Shown here: positions 8,029-15,021 of the stretch, in pieces
Layout of the letters: each line of letters starts with the position of its first letter
Numbering within the stretch: position 1 is the stretch's first letter
From: an uncultured Thiohalocapsa sp.
GTDB lineage: Bacteria; Pseudomonadota; Gammaproteobacteria; Chromatiales; Chromatiaceae
Length of the DNA stretch: 34,630 bases
Direction: 5' to 3'
Assembly (NCBI RefSeq): GCF_913062725.1
Contig: NZ_CAJXWY010000043.1
Span: 1-34,630 of the forward strand
Notes under the pieces: generated by a model
Seen by the model: only the letters and a program-made list of their open reading frames with translations
Database searches by the model: none
What the model was told of the DNA's origin: nothing
Translations under genes and position numbers: made by a program

Positions 8029-8098
8029 CGGCGGGGGCCGCCGTGAATACGTCCCTGTAGGCTTCACGACAGCATCCCTGCTGTCGAGACCCCCGCCG
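8029..8098. repeat. Structured intergenic repeat, copy 1 (nested inverted repeats)
   Basis: Three nested inverted repeats fill the gap between the convergent hisI and DUF1269 genes: outer arms 8029-8037/8090-8098 (9 bp), middle arms CGTGAA/TTCACG (8042-8047/8063-8068), and a terminal hairpin CGACAGCA-TCCC-TGCTGTCG (8067-8086). The core 8040-8086 recurs at 32652-32698 with 40 of 47 bases identical and, truncated, at 13486-13516. It behaves like a dispersed REP-type element. Confidence 0.85.
8067..8086. terminator. Bidirectional terminator-like hairpin between hisI and the DUF1269 gene
   Basis: A perfect 8-bp stem with a TCCC loop sits between two convergent stop codons. There is no T-run on either side, so it would act as a 3'-end stabiliser or a weak/factor-assisted terminator rather than a classical intrinsic one. 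Confidence 0.5.
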
Positions 8099-8106
8099 TG
8101 AGGTGG

Positions 8107-8604
8107 TCAGAGGTTGTCGCCCTCGATGACTTCCCGCAGGGCGGCTTCTTCGTCTTTGTTCAGCGAGGTCTGCAGTACCCGGCCTTTGCCGTGGAAGGCC
8201 TGAAGCTCTTCGATGACCTTGTCCGTGGTGGCCTTGCGCACCAGCACGAACACCGCCGCACAGCCGGGCTGGAAGTTGGCGGCCAGGTCTTTCATGAATT
8301 GGTCGTTGATGCCGATGTCCGAGAGTTTGCCGGACAGGGCTCCGGCGCCGGCGCCGACGGCGGCGCCGAGCAGCGGGTTCAGGAACAGCAGGCCGATGAG
8401 CATGCCCCAGAAGCCGCCGCCGACGGCGCCCATGCCCGTCAGGCTGACGGCTTGATGCAGTTTCACCTTGCCGTTTTCGTCTTTGGTGACGACGACCACG
8501 TCTTCCATGTCGATGAGATATTCCTTTTGCAGCCGGCTCAGCTCGGCTCGCAACTGAAACGCCGTTTCCTGATCCGGAAATGACAGCACGACCAGATCGC
8601 TCAT
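8107..8604 (-). CDS. DUF1269-family glycine-zipper membrane protein
   Basis: The 165-residue product matches the DUF1269 family of uncharacterised proteins: an N-terminal alpha/beta part (MSDLVVLSFPDQETAFQLRAEL), then a glycine-rich hydrophobic stretch (about 56-92, GMGAVGGGFWGML, GAAVGAGAGAL) resembling a glycine zipper that could insert in a membrane, and a C-terminal beta part (CAAVFVLVRKATTDKV, GRVLQTSL). Function unknown. The start ATG 8604 is fixed by an excellent Shine-Dalgarno (AGGAGG, 8 bases upstream). The open frame extends further upstream, but that part is Pro/Arg/Ala-rich noise without a ribosome-binding site. The 61-residue gene ends 157 bp upstream on the same strand. Confidence 0.88.
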   Translation of the reverse strand: MSDLVVLSFPDQETAFQLRAELSRLQKEYLIDMEDVVVVTKDENGKVKLHQAVSLTGMGAVGGGFWGMLIGLLFLNPLLGAAVGAGAGALSGKLSDIGINDQFMKDLAANFQPGCAAVFVLVRKATTDKVIEELQAFHGKGRVLQTSLNKDEEAALREVIEGDNL

Positions 8605-8761
8605 CTTCGGTCCTCCTGCAAAACTGCGTTGTGGAAATCGCCGCTGCGCGGCTGCTGACCGGATGCGGGTCCGCTCCGGTGGGGACAGGGTTGTGGCGCG
8701 CGGTGATGCCGCCGGGCGCCGGCGCGCTGTCGCCGGCGGCGGGTGGGTCGCGGGCGGTGTG

Positions 8762-8947
8762 CTAGCCCTTTTCGACCTGGTCCAGGGCCTCGCGCAGGGC
8801 TGCAAAGATCAGTTGCTCGGCTTCTTGCTCGTCCAGTTCCGGCACCTCCCAGCCCATGATGCGGCAGTACTTTTTCACCAGGTGCTGGACGTCGTGCTCA
8901 AGCTCGTGGCGGTAGCGGTGGATTTCCACCTGTTCCAGATCGGGCAT
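8762..8947 (-). CDS. Small acidic helical protein of unknown function
   Basis: A 61-residue protein starting MPDLEQVEIHRY. It is rich in Glu, His and Leu and looks fully alpha-helical (HELEHDVQHLVKKYC, LDEQEAEQLIFAALREAL), with one Trp and one Cys (KYCRIMGWEVPEL). It has no signal peptide or membrane segment. ATG 8947 is preceded by GAGGAAAA at good spacing, which supports it over the in-frame ATG 16 codons upstream. I do not recognise the family. It precedes the DUF1269 gene by 157 bp in the same direction and may share its promoter. Confidence 0.7.
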   Translation of the reverse strand: MPDLEQVEIHRYRHELEHDVQHLVKKYCRIMGWEVPELDEQEAEQLIFAALREALDQVEKG

Positions 8948-9286
8948 AGGGGTTTTCCTCGCGGTGGGCTGTGATGACGCGGTGGTCGTCGGCAAAAAAG
9001 TGCCGGCGCCGGGGGCGGCGGACTTTATCTCGCGGCCGACGGGGACAACCTACGCATCCAGGCAGGGCGCCGCAAGGGGTTGTTGCCGACTCGCGGCCGT
9101 GGCGATGGATGGCCGCCGTGCGCAGGCATGACCAAAGCTTAATGTTGCTGCAACGGCGCAGTAACGGCGCTGACCCGACGATACACCACCAATGTCATCC
9201 GTACGGCAAAGCCCGCGCCAGTCACGGGCTGCGGCTTGACCACAGGCTCACCTCATAATCACTCGGGCAACCCCTGGAGGGTTCGA
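8948..9286. other. Divergent intergenic region, no gene
   Basis: The region lies between the minus-strand small protein and the plus-strand protease gene. I find no persuasive ORF with a ribosome-binding site. A TTGACC (9236-9241) and a CATAAT (9254-9259) occur but are only 12 bp apart, too close for a sigma-70 promoter. I also did not find a recognisable sigma-E type promoter, although such genes are often sigma-E controlled. Confidence 0.5.
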
Positions 9287-10846
9287 ATGCAACCGATCAA
9301 GCAGTCATCCCGTTCGATGCGTGCCGCCGACGTGTCGCGTGTCGCGGCCGCCAGTGCCGGCGCGCAGTCCGGCGGCGGCTTCCGCCGCGCCGCCCTGGCC
9401 CTGGCCGTGACGTTGACGTTGGGCACCGGCGCCGCGCTGCTCGCCGTGAACAACACCGAGGCCGCGACGCCGGCGGCGCTGGCAGAGCCGGCGGGGCCGC
9501 CGAGCTTCGCCGATGTGGCCGAGCGCGTGACGCCTGCGGTGGTGAATGTCACCGTGGCGCAGAAGCCCTTGCAGCAGATGTCCATGAACGGCCGTGCCCT
9601 GCCGGAGGGCTTGCCGGAGGATTCGCCGCTGCGGGAGTTCTTCGAGCAGTTCGGCGGCATGCAGGACTTCCAGATGCCGCGCCAGCGCGAGGGCGAGGGC
9701 TCCGGTTTCATCGTCGACCCGGCCGGTTATATCGTCACCAACAACCATGTCATCGAGTCCGCCGAGACCATCGAGGTCACGCTCAACGACGGCCGCCAGT
9801 ACGAGGCGCGCGTCATCGGCCGCGATCCCAAGACCGATCTGGCGCTGATCAAGGTGGACGGCGCGCCGGATCTGCCATTCGTGAGCCTGGGCGACAGCGG
9901 CGAGGCGCGCATCGGTGACTGGGTGCTCGCCGTGGGCAACCCCTTTGGCCTCGGTGGCTCCGTGAACGCCGGTATCATTTCGGCGCGGGGGCGTGATATC
10001 AACTCGGGCCCCTACGATGATTATCTGCAGATCGACGCGCCCATCAACCGCGGTAACTCCGGCGGGCCGTTGTTCGATTCCCGCGGCCGGGTCATCGGCG
10101 TGAATACGGCTATCTTTTCGCCCAGCGGCGGCAACATTGGCATCGGCTTTGCCATTCCCGCGGAGACGGCGGCGGGCATCGTCGCTGAGCTGCGCGAGAA
10201 GGGCCGGGTGGAGCGCGGCTGGCTCGGCGTGCAGATCCAGGCCGTGAGCGAGGAGGTCGCCGGTAGCCTGGGGCTGGACACGGCCGCAGGCGTGCTGGTG
10301 GCCGACGTGCTGCCCGACAGCCCGGCCATGGCCGCCGGCGTGAAGAGCGGCGACGTCATTCTCAGGGCCGCCGGCCAGCGGATGCAGGAATACCGCGACC
10401 TCACCAAGCTCATCGCCAGCATCGATGCCGGCACCGATATCGAGCTGGAAGTGATCCGCGGCGGCAAGGTGCGGGTGCTGGATGTCACCATCGGCCGCAT
10501 GCCGCAGGACGACCTCGCCATGTCCAGGCCCGGCGAGGCCGCCCCGGATGACGGTCCGCGGATCGGCCTGTTCCTGGCGCCACTGACCCCCGAGATCCGT
10601 GAGGAGCGCGGCCTGGAAGCCGACACTCCGGGTGTGCTGGTGGCCCAGGTGGAGCCCGGCAGCCCGGCGCAGCGCGCCGGTATCCGCGCCGGCAGCCTCA
10701 TCTCCATGGTGGGCCAGGAGCCGGTGACGGACCCCGATGAGGTGGCCCGCGCCGTGCGCGAGGCCGCCAAGCAGAACCGTCCGTCGGTGCTGCTGCGGGT
10801 GGAGCAAAACGGTGAGCAGCGCTTTGTGGCGGTGCCCTTCGCCTGA
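9287..10846 (+). CDS. DegP/MucD-family (Do-type) periplasmic serine endoprotease
   Basis: A 519-residue HtrA protease that degrades or refolds misfolded envelope proteins. An N-terminal hydrophobic segment (about 35-54) ends near NNTEAATPA and acts as a signal peptide or anchor. The trypsin-like domain has the full triad: His154 in TNNHVI, Asp184 in TDLALIKVD, Ser258 in NRGNSGGPLFD. A segment rich in Met, Phe and Gln at 95-135 corresponds to the LA loop. Two PDZ domains follow (about 290-385 and 405-510; GWLGVQIQAV and GVLVAQVEPGSPAQRAGI). The start ATG 9287 has GGAGG with 6-bp spacing, better than an in-frame ATG at 9236. An OmpR-type two-component pair follows after a hairpin. MucD, DegP and DegQ cannot be separated by eye; MucD/DegP is most likely. 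Confidence 0.95.
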   Translation: MQPIKQSSRSMRAADVSRVAAASAGAQSGGGFRRAALALAVTLTLGTGAALLAVNNTEAATPAALAEPAGPPSFADVAERVTPAVVNVTVAQKPLQQMSMNGRALPEGLPEDSPLREFFEQFGGMQDFQMPRQREGEGSGFIVDPAGYIVTNNHVIESAETIEVTLNDGRQYEARVIGRDPKTDLALIKVDGAPDLPFVSLGDSGEARIGDWVLAVGNPFGLGGSVNAGIISARGRDINSGPYDDYLQIDAPINRGNSGGPLFDSRGRVIGVNTAIFSPSGGNIGIGFAIPAETAAGIVAELREKGRVERGWLGVQIQAVSEEVAGSLGLDTAAGVLVADVLPDSPAMAAGVKSGDVILRAAGQRMQEYRDLTKLIASIDAGTDIELEVIRGGKVRVLDVTIGRMPQDDLAMSRPGEAAPDDGPRIGLFLAPLTPEIREERGLEADTPGVLVAQVEPGSPAQRAGIRAGSLISMVGQEPVTDPDEVARAVREAAKQNRPSVLLRVEQNGEQRFVAVPFA

Positions 10847-10871
10847 AGCCGTGACGAGCCATCCGTCGTGA

Positions 10872-10899
10872 GGGGCGCGAGCTCTGCGGCTCGCGCCCC
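10872..10899 (+). terminator. Stem-loop downstream of the protease gene
   Basis: An 11-bp perfect stem (10872-10882 with 10889-10899) closes a TCTGCG loop 25 bp after the protease stop codon. A short C-run, not T-run, follows. It probably terminates or attenuates transcription before the response-regulator gene. Confidence 0.65.
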
Positions 10900-10940
10900 C
10901 CGCTCTCGGTACGCAATCCTCGCCCTTCGATCGTGCCGCA

Positions 10941-11618
10941 ATGCGTGTTCTGATCATTGAAGACGACCACCAGCTCGCCGCCTACCTGACCAAGGCGCTG
11001 CGCGAAGTGGGCGCCGCCGTGGACCACGCCGCGGACGGGCGTGACGGGCTGCTGCTGGCGGCGGCGAACGACTATGACGTGCTGGTCATCGATCGCATGC
11101 TGCCCTCGCTGGATGGCCTGGGCGTGCTGCGCACGCTGCGGGCGTCCGACAACCGTACGCCGGTACTCATTCTGAGCGCCCTGGGCGAGGTGGATGATCG
11201 GGTGGAGGGACTGCGCGCCGGCGGCGACGATTACCTGGTCAAACCGTTCGCCTTCTCCGAGCTGCATGCCCGCATCGAGGCCCTGCTGCGCCGGGCCGTG
11301 CCCGAGGACCAGCCCCAGACGCACTTCCAGGTGGGCGACCTGGCGCTGGACCTGCTCACGCGCGAGGTGACCCGCGCCGGCAAGAAGGTCCCGCTGCAGC
11401 CGCGGGAGTTCCGCCTGCTGGAGTATCTGATGCGTCACGCCGGCCAGGTGGTGACCCGCACCATGCTGCTGGAGCATGTCTGGGATTATCACTTCGACCC
11501 CCAGACCAACGTGATCGATGTGCACATCAGCCGGCTGCGCGGCAAGATCGATCGCGATTTCGACGAGCCGCTGCTGCACACGGTGCGCGGCGCCGGCTAT
11601 GTGATCCGTGAGCCCTGA
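10941..11618 (+). CDS. OmpR/PhoB-family response regulator
   Basis: A 225-residue two-domain transcription regulator. The receiver (1-115) has the acidic pocket EDD (7-9), phospho-acceptor Asp51 in VIDRMLP, the switch Ser79 in LILSA and Lys101 in LVKPF. The winged-helix DNA-binding domain (125-222) carries LQPREFRLLEYLMRHAGQVVTRTMLLEHVW and the closing HTVRGAGYVI. It most resembles the QseB/CusR-type subgroup. It is partnered with the overlapping histidine kinase and lies 94 bp after the protease. A role in sensing envelope state is a guess from position. No obvious direct-repeat binding site was found upstream. Confidence 0.95.
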   Translation: MRVLIIEDDHQLAAYLTKALREVGAAVDHAADGRDGLLLAAANDYDVLVIDRMLPSLDGLGVLRTLRASDNRTPVLILSALGEVDDRVEGLRAGGDDYLVKPFAFSELHARIEALLRRAVPEDQPQTHFQVGDLALDLLTREVTRAGKKVPLQPREFRLLEYLMRHAGQVVTRTMLLEHVWDYHFDPQTNVIDVHISRLRGKIDRDFDEPLLHTVRGAGYVIREP

Positions 11619-13251
11619 GCCACGGCCTGAGCCACGCCCTGAAGCCAACACCGGCGCGCCGGCGGCCGCGGCATCGCCGCCGGGGGTCGCCGTGGCCACC
11701 GAGCAGCCGTCGGCGGGGCGCCGCGCGACCTGGCCGATGACCCGCCCGCGGGAGGTGCTGGCGAGCTTCACCTTCCGCCTTGCGCTGCTCTACGCGGTGC
11801 TGCTGGCGGGCTCGGTGGTGATGCTGCTCGGGTTCATCTACTGGTCCACCGCCGGCTACATGGCGCGGCAGACCGATGCCACCATCGAGGCCGAGATCCA
11901 GGGTCTCGCCGAGCAATACCGCCGGCGCGGCCTGTCTGGTCTCACCACACTGCTGGCCCAGCGCAGCGCGGCGCGGCCCACCGGCGCCGGCGTCTATCTG
12001 CTCGCCGACGGCGACTACCGCCCCCTGGTGGGCAACATCGATGCCTGGCCCGACGTCGAGCCGGACCGCGATGGCTGGATCGACTTCCGTCTGCGGGACG
12101 CGGCGGCGGGCGCCGATGCGCAGGCGGAGCACGCCGCCCGCGGCAAGGTGTTTCTGCTGCGCGGCGGCCTGCATTTGCTGGTGGGGCGCGACGCGCGCGA
12201 GCTCGCGGCCATCCGCGGGCTGGTGCGCGATGCCCTGGGCTGGGGGCTGGCCATGACGGTGGCGTTGGCGCTCGCCGGCGGCTGGCTCATGAGCGCCGGC
12301 GTGGTGCGGCGCATCGAGGCCGTCAACCAAGTGGGCCGGGAGATCATGGAAGGCGATCTCTCGCGCCGGATCCCCACCGACGGCAGTGGCGACGAGTTCG
12401 ACCAGCTGGCCGTCAACCTGAACCGCATGCTCGCGCGCATCGAGGCGCTGATGGCCAGCGTGCGGCAGGTGTCGGACAACATCGCCCATGACCTGCGCAC
12501 GCCGCTGTCGCGGCTGCACACCAAGCTGAGCCAGCTGCGCGACACGGACCTCGCGGCGGGGGCGGCGGAGGGCGTCGACGAGGCCATCGCCGATGCCGAG
12601 GAGCTGCTGGGCGCCTTCAACGCCCTGCTGCGCATTGCCCGCGTCGAGTCCGGCAGCCGCCGGGCCGCCTTCGCCGACCTGGACCCGGTGGTGTTGCTGC
12701 ACGACGTCGCCGAGCTCTACGAGCCGCTGGCGGCGGACAAGGCGCAGCAGATCGCGGTGGCGGCGCCGACGGCCGCTGACGGCGCGCTGCGGGTGCACGG
12801 CGACCGCGATCTGCTGTTCCAGGCCCTGGCCAACCTGGTGGACAATGCCATCAAGTACACCCCGCCCGGCGGCAGCGTCCACTTGAGCGCGGCACCGGCG
12901 GCGGGGGGCGGTGTGGCGTTGGGCGTGGCCGACTCCGGGCCGGGCATTCCGCCGGCGCTGCGCGGCAAGGTGCTGCAGCGCTTCTATCGCATCGACGCCA
13001 GCCGCTCGGCCCCGGGCCACGGCCTGGGCTTGAGCCTGGTGCAGGCCGTGGCGCAGCTGCACGGTGCTACCCTGACACTGCAGGATGCCGGCCCCGGGCT
13101 ACGGGTCGTGCTGACGCTGCCCGCCGGCGGCGGGACCGGCAACGGCCGCAGCGCCGACGGCGTGGGCGGCGCGCCGGATGCGACGCCAGCCGCGGCGATG
13201 CGCTCGGCCGTCCGTGCGGGCGGGTCGCTCGCGACGATGCACCAGCCATAG
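11608..13251 (+). CDS. Sensor histidine kinase (HAMP, HisKA, HATPase_c)
   Basis: This 547-residue kinase is the partner of the preceding regulator, sharing an 11-bp overlap. Layout: a Pro/Ala/Glu-rich cytoplasmic tail (1-48), transmembrane helix 1 (about 55-80), a periplasmic sensor region (82-210), transmembrane helix 2 (211-232), HAMP (233-285), HisKA with phospho-acceptor His294 in NIAHDLRTPLSRL, and HATPase_c with N-box LVDNAIKYTP (about 413), G1 DSGPGIP and G2 GHGLGLSLV. After the catalytic domain about 45 residues of Gly/Ala-rich tail follow. The GTG at 11608 gives translational coupling, but an ATG at 11737 (MTRPREV) just before helix 1 is a credible alternative that would remove the low-complexity tail. 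The signal is unknown. Confidence 0.93.
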   Translation: MSPEPRPEPRPEANTGAPAAAASPPGVAVATEQPSAGRRATWPMTRPREVLASFTFRLALLYAVLLAGSVVMLLGFIYWSTAGYMARQTDATIEAEIQGLAEQYRRRGLSGLTTLLAQRSAARPTGAGVYLLADGDYRPLVGNIDAWPDVEPDRDGWIDFRLRDAAAGADAQAEHAARGKVFLLRGGLHLLVGRDARELAAIRGLVRDALGWGLAMTVALALAGGWLMSAGVVRRIEAVNQVGREIMEGDLSRRIPTDGSGDEFDQLAVNLNRMLARIEALMASVRQVSDNIAHDLRTPLSRLHTKLSQLRDTDLAAGAAEGVDEAIADAEELLGAFNALLRIARVESGSRRAAFADLDPVVLLHDVAELYEPLAADKAQQIAVAAPTAADGALRVHGDRDLLFQALANLVDNAIKYTPPGGSVHLSAAPAAGGGVALGVADSGPGIPPALRGKVLQRFYRIDASRSAPGHGLGLSLVQAVAQLHGATLTLQDAGPGLRVVLTLPAGGGTGNGRSADGVGGAPDATPAAAMRSAVRAGGSLATMHQP

Positions 13252-13671
13252 CGCGCAGTCGCCGCGTCTGTTGCTTGTCGTCGACCCTGCGGCATGACCG
13301 TCCTGTGGGACCATCCGGCGCGACTATTCTGCAACATTTCGCGTCAACCGGCTCGACACTGTTGTACTGTAGGTGATCAATCCCGATAACGGCCTGGTGG
13401 GAACATGTACACCCGCTGCACCTCAAGAGGGCGGATGTCACGGGTCGGTCTGCGGCTGGCCAGGGGATACACCACAGAGGCCACCGGTAGGCTTCGTGGC
13501 GGCGTCCCCGCCGTCGGGACCGACGACATTCTGCCGGGCTGGCCGGCCGATGGTCCGGCTATCATGGCAACACTGGTGTTGGCGGCTGGTGCTGGTCCCG
13601 ACCTCGGTAATGCACCCTGACAAGCGCTCGCGCGCATCCTGAGCCCCACGGCGGATCCCGATGGAGGACCT
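13252..13671. other. Intergenic region with a truncated repeat copy, no gene
   Basis: About 420 bp without a convincing gene. Two small open frames (13405-13620 and 13373-13642) lack ribosome-binding sites and cross the repeat, so I do not call them. The region should carry the promoter of the receiver-EAL gene and includes a truncated relative of the dispersed repeat at 13486-13516. Confidence 0.5.
13486..13516. repeat. Structured intergenic repeat, truncated copy 3
   Basis: Thirty-one bases align to the right-hand part of the 8040-8086 element (23 of 31 identical, sharing GTAGGCTTC and the TCCC loop). The hairpin arms have changed together: GGCGGCG-TCCC-CGCCGTC here against GACAGCA-TCCC-TGCTGTC in copy 1, so most of the stem is kept by compensating bases (one G-U pair). 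The left part upstream is degenerate. Confidence 0.6.
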
Positions 13672-14850
13672 ATGCAGCTCACCTGTCTCGATGATGACCC
13701 GCGCATGGAGCCCACGCTTAGACGCTTTGCTGGTCGGCTGGGTCACGATGTGCGCTACCACGCGAACGCCAGTGCATTCAAGCAGGATATCCTCAGCCAT
13801 CCGCCGGAGTTGGTGGTGCTGGACTTGGAACTGGGCCGGGAAACTGGTCTGGACATTGTCAAGTGGCTGAGTCAGCAGCGGTTACAGCTGCCCATCGTCC
13901 TGCTCTCCGGCCACGGTGACGAACTGCTCGACACCGCACGGCGCATCGCCAGCGCCAACGGTCTCACGGTGCGCGGGGCGGTGAGCAAGGCCTCGATGGT
14001 GCGCGACCTGCCGCCGCTACTGGCGGCGCAGCAACCCAGCACACCGCCGCCGCCGCCGCCGTCTGGTATGTTGGCTGAGGCACCGGCACAGCCGGCCGCG
14101 CTGGACGGCCCCACCCTGGCGGGCCACATCGCCGCCGGCCGTATCGAGCCCTTCTTCCAGCCCATCGTCGCCGGCGACGGGACTCTCAAAGATCTGGAGG
14201 TGCTGACGCGATTACGGCTGCCGGACGGCACCATCGTCGGCGCCGAGCAGGTCATTCCGCTGGCGGAAGCCAGCGGCCTGATCCCGAGCCTCACCGAGTC
14301 CCTGTTCGAGCGGTTGTTGGCGGCGAAGGCGACGCTCGCAGACTTATCCCTGGATCATCTATCGGTCAATCTGAGCGTGGCGCAGCTCGACATCGTGCTT
14401 GCCAAGGCGCTGGTGCGCCGGCTCGTGGATGGACTCGCGGGCTGCTGCGACGTGCGCGTGGAGCTTACCGAGAGCGCGAATCTCGCCGACTCGCAAGCGG
14501 TGCGTGAGCTCGGCGCGGAGCTGCGCCTGCTCGGCGCCTCGCTGGCGATGGACGACTTCGGCACCGGCTATTCCAGCATCCGCGCCCTCGCTGAGCTACC
14601 CTATGACACGCTCAAGCTCGACCTGTGCTTCGTCGCCGAGATGTTCGACTCCAGTAAGGCGGAACGGTTGCTCGCCGCCATCCTGATCCTGTCGCAGAAC
14701 CTCGGCCTCAAAGTGGTTGCCGAGGGCGTCGAGACCCTGGCCCAGGCGCAATGGCTGCGGGAAGCGGGCGTGGACCGCTTCCAGGGGTATTTGTTCGGCC
14801 CGCCCACGCCCCTCGACGAGGTCATGAGTCGCTTCGGACCCAAAACCTGA
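13672..14850 (+). CDS. Receiver-EAL response regulator, predicted c-di-GMP phosphodiesterase
   Basis: A 392-residue protein. The N-terminal receiver (1-118) has the acidic pair in LDDDP (7-9), phospho-acceptor Asp51 in VVLDLEL, Ser79 in VLLSGHG and Lys106 in VSKAS. A Pro-rich linker (121-140) leads to an EAL domain (145-385). The eponymous motif reads EVLTRLR (176-182). Catalytic residues look intact: Glu176, Asn233 in SVNLS, Glu267 in VELTES, Asp294-Asp295 in MDDFGTGYSS, Lys315 in LKLD, Glu351 in AEGVET and Gln371 in FQGYLFGPP. It should therefore hydrolyse c-di-GMP to pGpG under phosphorylation control. ATG 13672 has GGAGG at 13663-13667. The downstream hybrid kinase is a plausible phosphate donor. 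Confidence 0.93.
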   Translation: MQLTCLDDDPRMEPTLRRFAGRLGHDVRYHANASAFKQDILSHPPELVVLDLELGRETGLDIVKWLSQQRLQLPIVLLSGHGDELLDTARRIASANGLTVRGAVSKASMVRDLPPLLAAQQPSTPPPPPPSGMLAEAPAQPAALDGPTLAGHIAAGRIEPFFQPIVAGDGTLKDLEVLTRLRLPDGTIVGAEQVIPLAEASGLIPSLTESLFERLLAAKATLADLSLDHLSVNLSVAQLDIVLAKALVRRLVDGLAGCCDVRVELTESANLADSQAVRELGAELRLLGASLAMDDFGTGYSSIRALAELPYDTLKLDLCFVAEMFDSSKAERLLAAILILSQNLGLKVVAEGVETLAQAQWLREAGVDRFQGYLFGPPTPLDEVMSRFGPKT

Positions 14851-14886
14851 CCGCCTCTGGAACGAGCCCGAAGGAAGGGGGTGGTG

Positions 14887-14985
14887 ATGACTGAGGTCAG
14901 CACCGATGGAGATGCCGGGTTACCCGTCAGTATGGATCCGAGCGCGCGCCCGTGCGTTGTCCGCCGGGGCGATGCGCCCGCCTGA
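14887..14985 (+). CDS. Possible 32-residue small ORF between the EAL and hybrid-kinase genes
   Basis: ATG at 14887 opens a 32-codon frame ending TGA at 14983-14985, preceded by a purine-rich AGGAAGGGGGTGGTG, the best Shine-Dalgarno-like sequence in the 168-bp gap. The peptide begins MTEVSTDGDAG and resembles no family I know. It is in the same frame as the hybrid kinase, with 12 codons between its stop and the kinase ATG. It may be a leader peptide coupling translation, a remnant of a longer kinase N-terminus, or chance. Confidence 0.35.
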   Translation: MTEVSTDGDAGLPVSMDPSARPCVVRRGDAPA

Positions 14986-15021
14986 CCGGTCGCCAGATCC
15001 GCGCCACCCGCCGTTGTTGTG

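Noticed and set aside
8029..8098. CRISPR array or insertion-sequence end
   Set aside because: No regular spacer-repeat units and no transposase gene near any copy; nested inverted repeats fit a REP-like element better.
9236..9259. TTGACC and CATAAT as a promoter of the protease gene
   Set aside because: The two boxes are only 12 bp apart, incompatible with sigma-70 spacing.
13405..13620. 71-codon open frame between the histidine kinase and receiver-EAL genes
   Set aside because: No ribosome-binding site, and it crosses the truncated repeat element.
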